From: Streptomyces sp. ACA25 | Lineage (GTDB): Bacteria > Actinomycetota > Actinomycetes > Streptomycetales > Streptomycetaceae | Length of the DNA: 64,000 nucleotides | Assembly: GCF_028200735.1 (NCBI RefSeq) | Contig: NZ_JAQKPV010000004.1 | Location: 186,001-250,000 of the forward strand | Direction: 5' to 3' | Shown: positions 33,969-43,137 of the stretch, piece by piece | How the letters are laid out: each line of letters begins with the position of its first letter | Numbering within the stretch: the stretch's first letter is position 1 | Notes under the pieces: model-generated | The model's input: the letters and a program-made list of their open reading frames with translations, nothing else | What the model was told of the DNA's origin: nothing | Databases searched by the model: none | Position numbers and translations under genes: made by a program

Positions 33969-34891
33969 GACTTTACGGCTCCGGACAGCAGGTCCAGGCT
34001 CCAGAAGCGCTGGATGCTCAGGAAGAGGAGGATGAGTGGTACGACGGCCAGCAGGGCTCCGGTGATGACCAGGGTGTAGAGGGCGGGGGCGGTGGCGCCC
34101 TGGTTGAGGAGGGTGAAGAGGCCGAGGGTGAGGGGGAACTTCTCGTCGTCGCTGAGCATGATGTAGGGGAGCAGGAAGTTGTTCCAGATGGCGACGAACT
34201 GGAACAGGAAGATGGTCACCAGGCCGGGGAGCATCATGGGCAGGGCGAGGGTGCGGAAGATCCGCCATTCGCCGCCGCCGTCGATGCGGCCGGATTCGAC
34301 GACGTCGCGGGGGACGGCCGCGGCGGCGTAGATGCGGGCGAGGTAGATGCCGAAGGGGGAGAGGATCACGGGCAGCAGGGCGGAGAGCCGGCTGCCGGCG
34401 AGTCCGGCTTCGGCGAGCAGCAGGTACTGGGGGACGGCGAGGATGACCGGGGGCATGAGGACGCCGGCGAGGAGGGTGCTGAAGATGGCTTCCCGGCCGC
34501 GGAACCGGTACATGGCCAGGGCGTATCCGCTGAGGGCGGAGACCGCGGTGGACAGGAGTGCGCCGACGCCCGCGTAGAGCGCGGAGTTGGCCATCCACAG
34601 CCAGTAGACGCCGTTGCGGTAGGCGTGCAGTTCGGCGAGGTTGTCGGTGAAGCCGGTGCCGGGCAGGAAGGTGAACGTGGAGAAGAGTTCCGCGCCGGTT
34701 TTCGTTGCGGCGACGAACACCCAGGCGACCGGGACGAGGCAGTAGAGGGCCCCGAGGACGAGGACGGTGGTGGGTGCCCAGGCGGTGCGGCGGGGCCGTC
34801 CGCCGGGGCGTCCGGGCCGGTGGGGAGTGGCGGGGCGGTTGCCGGGCGGTGCGGCGACGGTTCCGCCGGGGGCGGTTGCGGCGGTGGTCAT
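33965..34891 (-). CDS. Carbohydrate ABC transporter permease (MalG type)
   Basis: Inner-membrane permease of 308 residues with six helices. The EAA loop, where the ATPase docks, is seen in DVVESGRIDGGGEWRIFRTL near residue 205. The N-terminal 35 residues are Pro/Gly/Arg-rich and cytosolic. ATGA overlaps on both sides bind it to the other permease and the LacI gene. No ATPase gene is present; streptomycete sugar importers usually share the ATPase MsiK encoded elsewhere. Confidence 0.92.
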   Translation of the reverse strand: MTTAATAPGGTVAAPPGNRPATPHRPGRPGGRPRRTAWAPTTVLVLGALYCLVPVAWVFVAATKTGAELFSTFTFLPGTGFTDNLAELHAYRNGVYWLWMANSALYAGVGALLSTAVSALSGYALAMYRFRGREAIFSTLLAGVLMPPVILAVPQYLLLAEAGLAGSRLSALLPVILSPFGIYLARIYAAAAVPRDVVESGRIDGGGEWRIFRTLALPMMLPGLVTIFLFQFVAIWNNFLLPYIMLSDDEKFPLTLGLFTLLNQGATAPALYTLVITGALLAVVPLILLFLSIQRFWSLDLLSGAVKS

Positions 34892-35925
34892 CGCGTGGCC
34901 TTCTTTCGGCGGGAGGTCGCTCGCCCGCTGGGCCGGTCGTTCCACTGGCTGCGGGAGTTGACGAGCTTGAGGAAGCCGAAGGACACCACGAGGGTGACCA
35001 CGGCGATGATCACGGCGGTGGCGGAGGCGGCGTGGAGGTTGCCGCGGACAAAGGCGTCCTCGTAGACCTTCATCAGCGGGCTCCAGGTGGTGGAGAGGCT
35101 GTTGGTCAGGGGGCGCAGGGTGGTGGGTTCGTTGAACACCTGGAGGGTGGCGATCACGGAGAAGAAGAAGGTGAGCACGAGGGAGGGCATCACCATGGGG
35201 ATCTTGATGCGGAAGGCGATCTGCCGTTGGGAGCAGCCGTCGAGCCGGGCGGCTTCGTAGATTTCGGGTGGGATGGCGCGCAGTGCGGTGTAGATGACGA
35301 TCATGTTGAAGCCGGTGCCGCCCCAGACGGCGATGTTGGCGAGGGCGAGGAAGAGCGGGCCGCCGCTGAGGAGGTCGGGCTGGGGGAGGCCGAGTTGTCC
35401 GAGCAGGTGGTGAAGAGGGCTGACGGAGGGGAGGTAGAGGAAGCCCCAGAGCAGGGCGGCGATGACGCCGGGTACGGCGTAGGGGAGGAAGATCGTCAGG
35501 CGGGAGAAGGCGCGGGCGCGGACGCGGTCGGCGTCCAGCATGAGGGCGAAGACGAGGGCCAGGCCGAGCATGACGGGGACGACGATCATGCCGTAGCCGA
35601 GGACGCGCAGGGCGCCTGCGGTGAGTTCGGGGTCGGTGAGGGCCTGGGTGTAGTTGGTGAGGCCGGCCCATACTTCCTGGCGGGCGCCGGAGCCCAGGCC
35701 GAGGCCCTGGATTTCGGTCCTGCGCAGGGAGAGGTGGAGGGCGTAGCCGATGGGGAGGGCGAAGAAGGCGAGGAAGAGGACGAGGGCGGGGAGGAGGAAG
35801 AGGTAGGGGGTGTGTCGTGGGGTGCGGCGGCTGCCGGGGGCGGGGGCGGTTGCGGTCCCGGGCGCCGCGCCCCGGGGGTGTGCGGTCCGGGGCGCGGCGG
35901 GTGGGACGGGGGTGGTGCTGGTCAT
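34888..35925 (-). CDS. Carbohydrate ABC transporter permease (MalF type)
   Basis: Partner permease of 345 residues with six helices after a Pro/Ala-rich N-terminus. The EAA loop reads PPEIYEAARLDGCSQRQIAFR near residue 230 (key residues E, A, G). Overlaps the binding-protein gene and the second permease by four bases each. Oligosaccharide uptake is inferred from the cluster. Confidence 0.92.
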   Translation of the reverse strand: MTSTTPVPPAAPRTAHPRGAAPGTATAPAPGSRRTPRHTPYLFLLPALVLFLAFFALPIGYALHLSLRRTEIQGLGLGSGARQEVWAGLTNYTQALTDPELTAGALRVLGYGMIVVPVMLGLALVFALMLDADRVRARAFSRLTIFLPYAVPGVIAALLWGFLYLPSVSPLHHLLGQLGLPQPDLLSGGPLFLALANIAVWGGTGFNMIVIYTALRAIPPEIYEAARLDGCSQRQIAFRIKIPMVMPSLVLTFFFSVIATLQVFNEPTTLRPLTNSLSTTWSPLMKVYEDAFVRGNLHAASATAVIIAVVTLVVSFGFLKLVNSRSQWNDRPSGRATSRRKKATR

Positions 35926-37235
35926 TCGGCGACCTGGAAGCCGTGCTGGGTCATGTCGTCGACGGTGGCGCGCTGCATGGCGGTCACTGCGGCGGGGAAG
36001 CCGGAGCGGGATTCGGCTGCCTCGCCGAAGGCGTCGTTGAAGACGCTGTAGGTGACGTTGACGTTGGGGCCCCAGGCGGCGGGTGCGGTGCCTTCGGAGA
36101 TGTCGGAGGCGAGCGGGTAGAAGTCTTCCTGGTGGGCGAAGAATTCGGGTGCTTCGGAGAGTGCGTCGCCGGTCTGCGCGGAGGTGGCGGCGGGGTAGAT
36201 GCCGCCGTTGCGGACGAGGCTGTTCAGGGCTTCGGCGTCGGTGTTGAGCCAGGAGGCGAAGGCGGCGGCGGCTTCCCGGTGGCGGGAGTCGTTGGTGACG
36301 GCGGTGGTGGAGCCGCCCCAGCTGCCGGTGACGTCGGCGCCTTCCTCCCACTGGGGGAGCGGGGCCATGGTCCACAGGCCGGCGGTGTCGGCGGCGTTGC
36401 CGGCGAAGACTCCGGGTGCCCAGACGGCGCTGACCCAGGCGATCTGTTCGCCGGTGTTGAGCGCCTGGTTCCAGGCGGGGGTGTACATGGGTTCGTTGCT
36501 GATGGCGTCCTCGGCGACCAGGTCGCCCCAGAACTCGGCGACGCGCCGGGTGGGTTCGTCGTCGATCGCGACGTTCCAGGTTTCGCCCTCGATGGTCCAC
36601 CACTGGGCGCCGGCCTGCTGGGCGAGGCCGGAGAAGAGACCGGGGTCGCTGGAGGAGAAGGTGGTGAGGTACTTCCCGGGCTCCTGGGAGCGCAGGTCGC
36701 GGGCGGTGTCGGCGAACTCGTCCCAGGTGGTGGGGACGGTGAGGCCGTACTCCTCGAAGAGGTCGTGGCGGTAGTAGAACATCAGAGGGCCGGAGTCCTG
36801 GGGGACGGCGTAGAGGGCGTCGCCGCCGAGGGTGACCTGGGACCAGAGGCCGGGGGCGAACTCCTCCTCGATGTCGGTGTCGCCGGATATGTCGGCGAGC
36901 ACGTCGTTGCTGACCAGGGTGGGGAGGGCCTGGTACTCGGCCTGGATGAGGTCGGGGGCCTGGCCGGCCTTCGAGGCCGTGATGATCTTGGTGAGGAGGT
37001 CCTCGCCGCTGGCCTGTTCCTTGACGACGACCTGGATGTCAGGGTTCGCGTCGTTCCAGATCTGTGCGGTTTCCTCCAGGCCGGGCGCCCAGGCCCAGTA
37101 CTCGAGCTCCACGGGTCCGGAGCTCCCGGACCCGCCGGAGCCGGAACCTGAACCGGAGTCGTCGGAGCCGCAGGCGGCGAGGGTGGCGGCCGACAGGGTG
37201 GCGGCGAGGCAGACCGCGACGGTGCGGTGCTTCAT
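35922..37235 (-). CDS. Sugar-binding lipoprotein of the ABC importer
   Basis: Extracellular solute-binding protein, family 1, of 437 residues. The signal peptide ends in lipobox TLAAC-GSD, followed by a Ser/Gly/Asp linker. The mature part shows the family pattern (ELEYWAWAPGLEETAQIWND, then EYGLTVPTTWDEFADTA near residue 165). AAGGAG lies well placed before the ATG at 37235. First gene of the leftward transporter operon; it captures the oligosaccharide, probably a beta-galactoside given the divergent GH42 gene. Confidence 0.93.
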   Translation of the reverse strand: MKHRTVAVCLAATLSAATLAACGSDDSGSGSGSGGSGSSGPVELEYWAWAPGLEETAQIWNDANPDIQVVVKEQASGEDLLTKIITASKAGQAPDLIQAEYQALPTLVSNDVLADISGDTDIEEEFAPGLWSQVTLGGDALYAVPQDSGPLMFYYRHDLFEEYGLTVPTTWDEFADTARDLRSQEPGKYLTTFSSSDPGLFSGLAQQAGAQWWTIEGETWNVAIDDEPTRRVAEFWGDLVAEDAISNEPMYTPAWNQALNTGEQIAWVSAVWAPGVFAGNAADTAGLWTMAPLPQWEEGADVTGSWGGSTTAVTNDSRHREAAAAFASWLNTDAEALNSLVRNGGIYPAATSAQTGDALSEAPEFFAHQEDFYPLASDISEGTAPAAWGPNVNVTYSVFNDAFGEAAESRSGFPAAVTAMQRATVDDMTQHGFQVAE

Positions 37236-37396
37236 AGGGGTTCTCCTTGGTGCCGCCCACGGCGGCCGGGACGGGCGGACGGGGCGTACGAGGTGGACGG
37301 GGGGTACGAGGTGGACGGGGTGGGCTGGGTGGTGACGGGGGCCGGGTGCTGCGAGGAGGCAGGCACAGCGGGGCAAGGGGGTGTGGGAGGGAAGCT

Positions 37397-37427
37397 GTGA
37401 ACGTTCACGGTTTCCGCTGAGCGCTCA
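37397..37427. promoter_or_regulatory. Two LacI-type operators between transporter and beta-galactosidase genes
   Basis: GTGAACGTTCAC (37397-37408) and TGAGCGCTCA (37418-37427) are perfect palindromes centred on CG, the form bound by LacI-family proteins. Their centres are 20 bases apart, two helical turns, so two dimers could bind the same face. They lie 160 bases upstream of the binding-protein gene and 230 upstream of the beta-galactosidase gene. A third palindrome, GTGCACGTGCAC, is at 37506-37517. Confidence 0.65.
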
Positions 37428-37658
37428 CAGTAGAGAAACAGTGCCGACACTTGTCAATGGTTGTGTCTGTGCGGTTATCTTGTTTTCCGTGGAGCTGACC
37501 GGACCGTGCACGTGCACAGCGTGATCGATTCAACAGGCGCCGCCGAGCTCGTGAGAGCTCACCGCGACCACGGTGCCGCCCCACGGCCGTCCCACCGAGA
37601 ACCTTCCGCCCCCGCCAGGCCACCGGCCGGACGGCGAAACCCTTACAGGAGCCCGTCG

Positions 37659-39692
37659 ATGCACCCTGCCGCCCCCAGCCCCGCCCCCCGCGGACTGCAC
37701 CGACTCGCCTACGGCGGGGACTACAACCCGGAGCAGTGGCCGGAGGAGGTCTGGAGCGAGGACGTCGCGCTGATGCGCGAGGCCGGCGTCACCATGGTCA
37801 GCGTCGGGATCTTCTCCTGGGCCCGGCTGGAGCCCCGCGACGGGGAGTACGACTTCGGCTGGCTGGACCGGATCCTCGCGATGCTGCACGAGGCGGGCAT
37901 CCGCGTCGATCTCGCCACTCCCACCGTGGTGCCGCCCGCCTGGTTCTACCGCGCCCACCCCGAGGCGCTGCCGGTCAGCCGGGAGGGCGTGCGCTGGGAG
38001 TTCGGCTCCCGCGGCGCGATCTGCCACAGCTCGCCCGCCTACCAGGAGGCCGCCGCCCGCATCACCCGCGCGCTCGCCGAGCGCTACGCCGGCCACCCGG
38101 CGCTGGCCATGTGGCACGTGCACAACGAGTACGGGGTGCCGGTCCTGGAGTGCTACTGCGAGACCTCGGCCGCCCACTTCCGCCGCTGGCTGCACGCCCG
38201 CCACGGGACCCTGGACCGTCTCAACGAGGCCTGGGGCACCGCGTTCTGGGGTCAGGCGTACGGCGACTGGGAGGAGATCCAGCCACCCCGCCTCACCCCG
38301 ACCACCGCCAACCCGGCGCAGCGCCTGGACTTCGCGCGCTTCGCCGACGACAGCGCGCTGGAGAACTTCCGGCGGGAACGCGACCTGCTGCACGCGCTGT
38401 CGCCGGGCGTGCCCGTCACCACCAACTTCATGGTCTCGCCCACCCAGTGCGACACGATCGACTACTGGAAGTGGGGCCGTGAGGTGGACATCGTCACCAA
38501 CGACCACTACCTGGTGGCCGAGGACGACCGCAATCACGTCAACCTGTCGATGGCCGCCGACCTGACCCGTTCGGTGGCCGGCGGCCGTCCCTGGCTGCTG
38601 CTGGAGCACTCCACCAGCGGCGTGAACTGGCAGCCGCGCGGCATCGCCAAGCGGCCCGGGGAGATGGCCCGCAACAGCCTGGCGCACGTCGCCCGGGGCT
38701 CCGAGGGCGCGATGTTCTTCCAGTGGCGGGCCTCCCGGGCCGGTGCCGAGAAGTTCCACTCCGCGATGCTCCCGCACGCCGGTACCGACAGCCGGATCTG
38801 GCGGGAGGTGACGGAGCTCGGCCGGGGTCTGGAAGCCCTGGCGCCCGTCCGGGGGACCCGCACGGTGGCCGATGCCGCCGTCGTCTGGGACTGGGAGTCC
38901 TGGTGGGCGCAGAAGCTGGAGTGGCGTCCCAGCGAGGACCTGGACGCCAGGGAGCGTGCCGAGGCCCACTACGCCGCGCTCTTCGACCGCCACCTCACCG
39001 TCGACTTCGTCCACCCCGAGGGCGACCTCACCGGCTACCCGCTGGTCGTGGTGCCCGCGCTCTACCTGGCCACCGCCGCGGCCGGCGCCAACCTGCGCGC
39101 CTTCGCCGAGGCCGGCGGCACGGTGGTGGTCTCGTACTTCTCCGGCATCGTCGACGCGTACGACGCCGTGCACCCCGGCCCGCACCCGGGGGTGCTGCGG
39201 GAACTGCTCGGCCTGACCGTCGAGGAGTTCCAGCCGCTGCGGTCGGGGGAGTCGGTGCGGCTGACCGGCCCGGACGGTGCCGAGCTGACCGCCGACACCT
39301 GGGCGGAGACCGTGACCGCGCGCGGCGCGGAGCCGGTCTGGCTCTACGCCGACGGCCCGGCGGCCGGGCGGCCCGCCATCACCCGGCACCGGCTGGGCGA
39401 GGGCACCGCCTGGTACGTGTCGGCCCGCCTCGGCACGTCCGGCCTCGACACCGTGCTGGCCGCCGCGAGCGCGGACGCGGGCCTGCCCGGCCGCGACCAC
39501 CTGCCGCACGACCTGGAACTGGTGCGCCGCTCCGGTGAGCGGGGCGAGTACCTGTTCGCCATCAACCACGCCGACACCGACGCCAAGATCCCTCTGCCCG
39601 CGCCGGGCACCGAGCTGCTCACCGGAGAGACCACCGGCGGCCCGCTCGTCGTCCCGGCCGGGGCCGTGCGGGTGGTGGCCCTGGAGCACTGA
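37659..39692 (+). CDS. Beta-galactosidase, GH42
   Basis: Glycosidase of 677 residues hydrolysing terminal beta-galactosides. It starts with YGGDYNPEQWPEEVWSEDV, typical of GH42. The catalytic acid/base is Glu157 (HVHNEYGVP) and the nucleophile Glu316 (LLLEHSTSG). A trimerisation domain and a C-terminal beta domain follow. No signal peptide, so it acts in the cytoplasm on imported oligosaccharides. AGGAG precedes the ATG at 37659. Divergent from the transporter operon and followed by a GH53 remnant, which points to galactan breakdown. Confidence 0.94.
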   Translation: MHPAAPSPAPRGLHRLAYGGDYNPEQWPEEVWSEDVALMREAGVTMVSVGIFSWARLEPRDGEYDFGWLDRILAMLHEAGIRVDLATPTVVPPAWFYRAHPEALPVSREGVRWEFGSRGAICHSSPAYQEAAARITRALAERYAGHPALAMWHVHNEYGVPVLECYCETSAAHFRRWLHARHGTLDRLNEAWGTAFWGQAYGDWEEIQPPRLTPTTANPAQRLDFARFADDSALENFRRERDLLHALSPGVPVTTNFMVSPTQCDTIDYWKWGREVDIVTNDHYLVAEDDRNHVNLSMAADLTRSVAGGRPWLLLEHSTSGVNWQPRGIAKRPGEMARNSLAHVARGSEGAMFFQWRASRAGAEKFHSAMLPHAGTDSRIWREVTELGRGLEALAPVRGTRTVADAAVVWDWESWWAQKLEWRPSEDLDARERAEAHYAALFDRHLTVDFVHPEGDLTGYPLVVVPALYLATAAAGANLRAFAEAGGTVVVSYFSGIVDAYDAVHPGPHPGVLRELLGLTVEEFQPLRSGESVRLTGPDGAELTADTWAETVTARGAEPVWLYADGPAAGRPAITRHRLGEGTAWYVSARLGTSGLDTVLAAASADAGLPGRDHLPHDLELVRRSGERGEYLFAINHADTDAKIPLPAPGTELLTGETTGGPLVVPAGAVRVVALEH

Positions 39693-39749
39693 CCCGGCGG
39701 GGGCGACCCGGACCCCGTCCGGCCGCCCGTATCACGCCACGTCATAGCA

Positions 39750-39985
39750 ACGTACTTGCTGGTGTCCGGCTACCCGGCCACGCCGCAGGGGCAGCGCAGG
39801 TGGATGCGCGACTTCGGCGCGTGGTCGTCTCCGTCCCCGGCGGCCGGGGCTTGGGCATCTTCTACTGGGAGCCGGCCACGCCGGGTAACGGCCGGGACCC
39901 GGCCGATCCGTCCTCCGGCAACGCCCGGGTGAACCAGGCGTTCTTCGACCACGACGACCGGGTGCTGCCTGCCGCCCGGTGGTGA
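39750..39985 (+). pseudogene. Remnant of a GH53 endo-beta-1,4-galactanase
   Basis: Only the last 75 or so residues survive. One frame reads SGYPATPQGQRRWMRDF (39765-39820); a one-base shift then gives RVVVSVPGGRGLGIFYWEP and SSGNARVNQAFFD to the stop at 39985. Both halves match the C-terminal end of GH53 enzymes, in the right order. The 5' part is absent; a functional gene of this kind would encode an exported enzyme that releases galacto-oligosaccharides for the neighbouring importer and GH42 enzyme. Confidence 0.75.
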
Positions 39986-40029
39986 CCGGTCTTCTCAGCG
40001 CCGGCCGGCTGCGCACTTCCGGACGGCCG

Positions 40030-40073
40030 CCGCCCGTCCCGGCCCCGGCATCTGCCGGGGCCGGGACGGGCGG
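40030..40073. terminator. Very strong bidirectional hairpin
   Basis: Perfect 20-bp stem (40030-40049 with 40054-40073) around the loop ATCT, between the GH53 remnant and the convergent SRPBCC gene. The sequence from 40074 to 40190 is G/C-rich with no gene. Confidence 0.8.
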
Positions 40074-40190
40074 ACGGGGCGGGGGCCGGGGGTCGCGGGC
40101 CGACGGCCCCCGGCGGGCCGCCTGCGGGGGGCCTGCACGGACCGGGCAGGCCCGGGAGAGGGAACGGCCAGGGCCGGGGCGGCCCCCCGC

Positions 40191-40637
40191 TCAGACCTCA
40201 CCGCGCCACGCCCCGGTCTCCACCGCACGGTCCTCGATGAACTTCTTGAAGCGCTCCAGGTCGCCCTTGGCCTTGCGGCCCACGAAACCCATCTTGTCGC
40301 CGACGGCTTCGGTGAAGTTCTCGGGCGCGTACTCCAGTTGCAGCATGACCTTGGAACGCTGCTCGTCCAGGCGGTGGAAGGTCACCACACCGGCCTGCTT
40401 GGGGCCGCTCACGCTGGTCCACGCGATGCGCTCGTCACGCAGCTGCTGGGTGATCTCCGCGTCGAACTCGCGCTCCGCGCCCGCGATTTTGGTCACCCAG
40501 TGGGTGCTGGTCGGCGTCAGCTGGTCGACCCGCTCGACTCCGTCCATGAAGTGGGGGAAGTCCTCGAACTGGGTCCACTGGTTGTAGGCGGTGCTGACCG
40601 GGACGTCGACTTCCACGGATTCCTCGATGTGCGACAC
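40191..40637 (-). CDS. SRPBCC-family (polyketide cyclase-like) protein
   Basis: Cytoplasmic protein of 148 residues with the START/SRPBCC helix-grip fold. It starts SHIEESVEVDVPVSTAYNQW and has the FPHFMDGVERV segment; proteins of this subgroup are often annotated as cyclase/dehydrase. The GTG at 40637 has a perfect AAGGAGG four bases upstream, better than the in-frame ATG at 40697. The ligand is unknown. Confidence 0.82.
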   Translation of the reverse strand: MSHIEESVEVDVPVSTAYNQWTQFEDFPHFMDGVERVDQLTPTSTHWVTKIAGAEREFDAEITQQLRDERIAWTSVSGPKQAGVVTFHRLDEQRSKVMLQLEYAPENFTEAVGDKMGFVGRKAKGDLERFKKFIEDRAVETGAWRGEV

Positions 40638-40846
40638 GGTGCCTCCTTGAGTGACTGCTCGCTGCACGGCGGTCGTTGTCTGCTGCGGTCCTGTCATCCG
40701 CCTCCCGGGCCGATGGCTTTCACGCTGAACGACGCACCGGGTACCCGGGACTTCGCGGGTCAGTCATGCGGGTGACCCGCGTACCGTCACAACCGCGCAC
40801 GGTGGCACGGCACAAGGGGCCCGCCGCCACTACCGAAAGGAGCAGC

Positions 40847-41020
40847 ATGAACGGCATCGACAGGGACGAGCTGGACGAGGTCATCGCCAGGACGTTCAAC
40901 GAGGTCAGGACGGCCGTCAACACGCACAGCGAGAAGAGCATCCTGATGTACAGCCAGGCTCTGCGCGCGCTGGTCGAGCTGCGCCAGCAGGTGGTGGCGG
41001 AGGAGCGCGACGGCAGTTGA
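40847..41020 (+). CDS. Small hypothetical protein
   Basis: Protein of 57 residues, acidic and helical (DELDEVIARTFNEVRTAVNT, then ALRALVELRQQVVAEE), predicted to form a helical hairpin. AAAGGAG lies six bases before the ATG. It is divergent from the SRPBCC gene. No family recognised; the clean ribosome site and codon usage support expression. Confidence 0.6.
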   Translation: MNGIDRDELDEVIARTFNEVRTAVNTHSEKSILMYSQALRALVELRQQVVAEERDGS

Positions 41021-41112
41021 GCCTCCGCGCCCGGCAGCACCCGCGGCGGGGCCCCACGCAAGCGGGCCCTGCCGCGCAGTGCGCGGAGAACGGACGTCTC
41101 CGGCCGTGGGCT

Positions 41113-41628
41113 TCAGCTCCGAGGGTCCCGGTGTTCGGCCGGCCTGCGGGGGCGGGCGGCGAGGCGGCGGGCCTCGGCCCTGACCTCGGCATCGACCTGG
41201 GTCGTGGGTCCGTCGGCGCAGCCGCACTCGAGGATGCCGTACTCGTCATCGAGCTCGGCGAGCCGCTCAGCCCAGCGCGACTCACGTCCATGCAGCTCAT
41301 GGATGCGGGAGGCGAACTCCCGGGCGGTCAGCCCGTCGGCGAGCATGCGGCGGGCGAGTGCTTGGGCAGCGGCTTCCCGCCCTGCGTCGCTGCCGACGGG
41401 AAAGAAGGTCAGGCCCAGCTCGCTGAGCGCTTCGGGGAGCAGCGTGGGGACGTCGTAGTCCGCGTCGGCGCGCGTGCAGGCGGCCAGGGCCCGGAGGCCG
41501 GGGCTGTCGAGTCCGGCGACGAGCGCCTCGCAGGCGGCATGGACGACAGCGTGGGAGCGGATCTCTCTCGTGCTCCACAGGGCGGCATGGTCCTGCAGGG
41601 CGTCTGCTGCTGCTTCGGTCGAGGTCAC
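41113..41628 (-). CDS. Hypothetical helical protein
   Basis: Protein of 171 residues, mostly alpha-helical and acidic, with AAAQALARRMLADGLTAREF near residue 85 and two Cys in GILECGCADG near the C-terminus. GTG start at 41628. It resembles conserved streptomycete proteins of unknown function. It stands alone and is divergent from the DUF1876 gene. Confidence 0.7.
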   Translation of the reverse strand: MTSTEAAADALQDHAALWSTREIRSHAVVHAACEALVAGLDSPGLRALAACTRADADYDVPTLLPEALSELGLTFFPVGSDAGREAAAQALARRMLADGLTAREFASRIHELHGRESRWAERLAELDDEYGILECGCADGPTTQVDAEVRAEARRLAARPRRPAEHRDPRS

Positions 41629-41768
41629 CCGCTCATCGTCGCAAAGGAAGCGATGACCGCGCCGCTGGTCGCGCGCGCCACGTCCCTGTACGGGTGAGTG
41701 TCCGAGAGGGATCGTGCCGGTATGTGCACAATCGGGGTGTTCGTTCTCGCCGCGAAGGGTTGTTTGCC

Positions 41769-42032
41769 ATGCCTACCAAGACGTGGAATCTCCAGGTCAC
41801 CATCAATGAGGTGGACCGCGAAACCAAGGCCGAGGCCCGGCTCTCGGGCAAGGACAGCAAGGAGCTGATCGGCGAGGGCACCGCTCGGCTCAACCCCGCC
41901 GATGAGAACGACCCCGCGATCGGGGACGAACTGGCCTGCGCGCGGGCCTTGTCCGACCTGGCCCACCAGTTGCTGCACAGCGCCGCGAAGGACATCGAGT
42001 CGCACACCCACAAGCCCGTCCGGAACCTCTGA
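41769..42032 (+). CDS. DUF1876 protein
   Basis: Protein of 87 residues with the DUF1876 pattern: KTWNLQVTINEVDRETKAEA, LIGEGTARLNPADEN, IGDELACARALSDLAHQLL. The domain resembles a double-stranded-RNA-binding fold and occurs in actinobacterial stress-induced small proteins. AAGGG lies upstream of the ATG. Function not established. Confidence 0.85.
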   Translation: MPTKTWNLQVTINEVDRETKAEARLSGKDSKELIGEGTARLNPADENDPAIGDELACARALSDLAHQLLHSAAKDIESHTHKPVRNL

Positions 42033-42140
42033 CGCCGCTGTGCCGCACAGCTTGCGAGGGCTTCACCCGCGCAGGTGAGACTGCGAGGTCTGCTGGTCCT
42101 TCACGGACGGACGGCCTCCCGTTGAGCCCACCATGGGAGC

Positions 42141-42710
42141 ATGAGCCCTCCGCAGCCAGCCCCGCAGTGGGGCCCTCGACCGGAGAAGCCGTCCCGCCCG
42201 TCTGCACCGTCGAGGAAATCTGTACTCACACACGCCGGCGTCGGCGCCGGCGGCCTGATGCTTGGCCTCGTCTTCAGCACTGCTGGAAACACTGACCCTG
42301 AACGCGAAGCAGCACCAACGTCGACCGTTACGTCTACGGTGACCGAGACGGCCCCGCCCACCGTGACAGCGACTGAGACCGCCACGGCCACCGCCACCGC
42401 CACGGCTACGGCGACGGCCACCACCACGGCTACAGCCACTGAGACGGTGACACCGGAGCCGGAGCGGGACATCCCCGGCGACGGAGTGTTCGTCGTAGGC
42501 GTGGACATCGAGCCAGGGACGTACCGGACCTCAGGCCCAGCAGACAGTGCCCTCCCCAACTGTTATTGGGCCCGCCTCAGCAGCACCACAGGGGAGTTCG
42601 ACGACATCATCGCCAACGGCAACGTGCAGGGCCCCACCACGGTCACCATTGCTCCGTCCGACGCGGCATTTCAGACCGATGGCTGCGAGGCGTGGACGGA
42701 GACGGGTTAG
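42141..42710 (+). CDS. Membrane-anchored protein with Thr/Ala-rich linker
   Basis: Protein of 189 residues. A Pro/Ser-rich cytosolic start is followed by one membrane segment (HAGVGAGGLMLGLVFSTAG), then about 55 residues of low-complexity Thr/Ala/Glu, and an extracellular domain with GVFVVGVDIEPGTYRT and two Cys (PNCYWARL, DGCEAW). This domain pattern is common in streptomycete surface proteins. The DNA at 42364-42442 is correspondingly repetitive. Function unknown. Confidence 0.75.
   Translation: MSPPQPAPQWGPRPEKPSRPSAPSRKSVLTHAGVGAGGLMLGLVFSTAGNTDPEREAAPTSTVTSTVTETAPPTVTATETATATATATATATATTTATATETVTPEPERDIPGDGVFVVGVDIEPGTYRTSGPADSALPNCYWARLSSTTGEFDDIIANGNVQGPTTVTIAPSDAAFQTDGCEAWTETG
42364..42442 (+). 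repeat. Low-complexity ACGGCC/ACCGCC-type repeat inside the gene
   Basis: Degenerate 6-bp repeats encode alternating Thr and Ala in the linker. Slippage here would change linker length without breaking the frame. Confidence 0.7.
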
Positions 42711-43137
42711 CCGGTCACTTCCTGGGACCCGATGAAGTCCTGGCAGCCATGGCCGAGCCGGGTCGTACAGAGATGCTGCTCCTCGGACGCTGCGTCGGGT
42801 GCTCGCCCAGCCGTGTCCGGGCGATGGGATCTGGCTGGGCGGGCAGGACGGGTGCCCGGAGACCGGGGCGGTCGACGATCGTGTCGCCGACGAGGAGGCT
42901 GCCTGCTGGGAGAAGTGACGGGTCCCCACCATGAGCCCGATCGCCCCAGCAGCCGGCCCGAGTGGGCGGCGCGGCCATGGCAGTGAGAAGGCATCGCCGA
43001 GTAGGAACAGGGTGACGTGTCGGTACCGGCCTGGGCAGCGGCGAGCCTCGTACTCGTCCAGGTGGGCGGCACTCGTTCGGCGCGCCCCGGCAACATCCCG
43101 GCCAGGACTTCCTGCGAAGATCACTGGCGAGCAGCGG
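42711..43137. other. Gap with no convincing gene
   Basis: About 430 bases. Open frames exist on both strands but their protein composition (Arg/Ser/Gly-rich) and lack of ribosome sites mark them as chance. I see no tRNA or strong hairpin. Confidence 0.55.

Noticed and set aside
39800..39985. Independent small gene starting at GTG 39800
   Set aside because: The upstream frame carries the preceding part of the GH53 C-terminus, so this is a piece of a broken gene.
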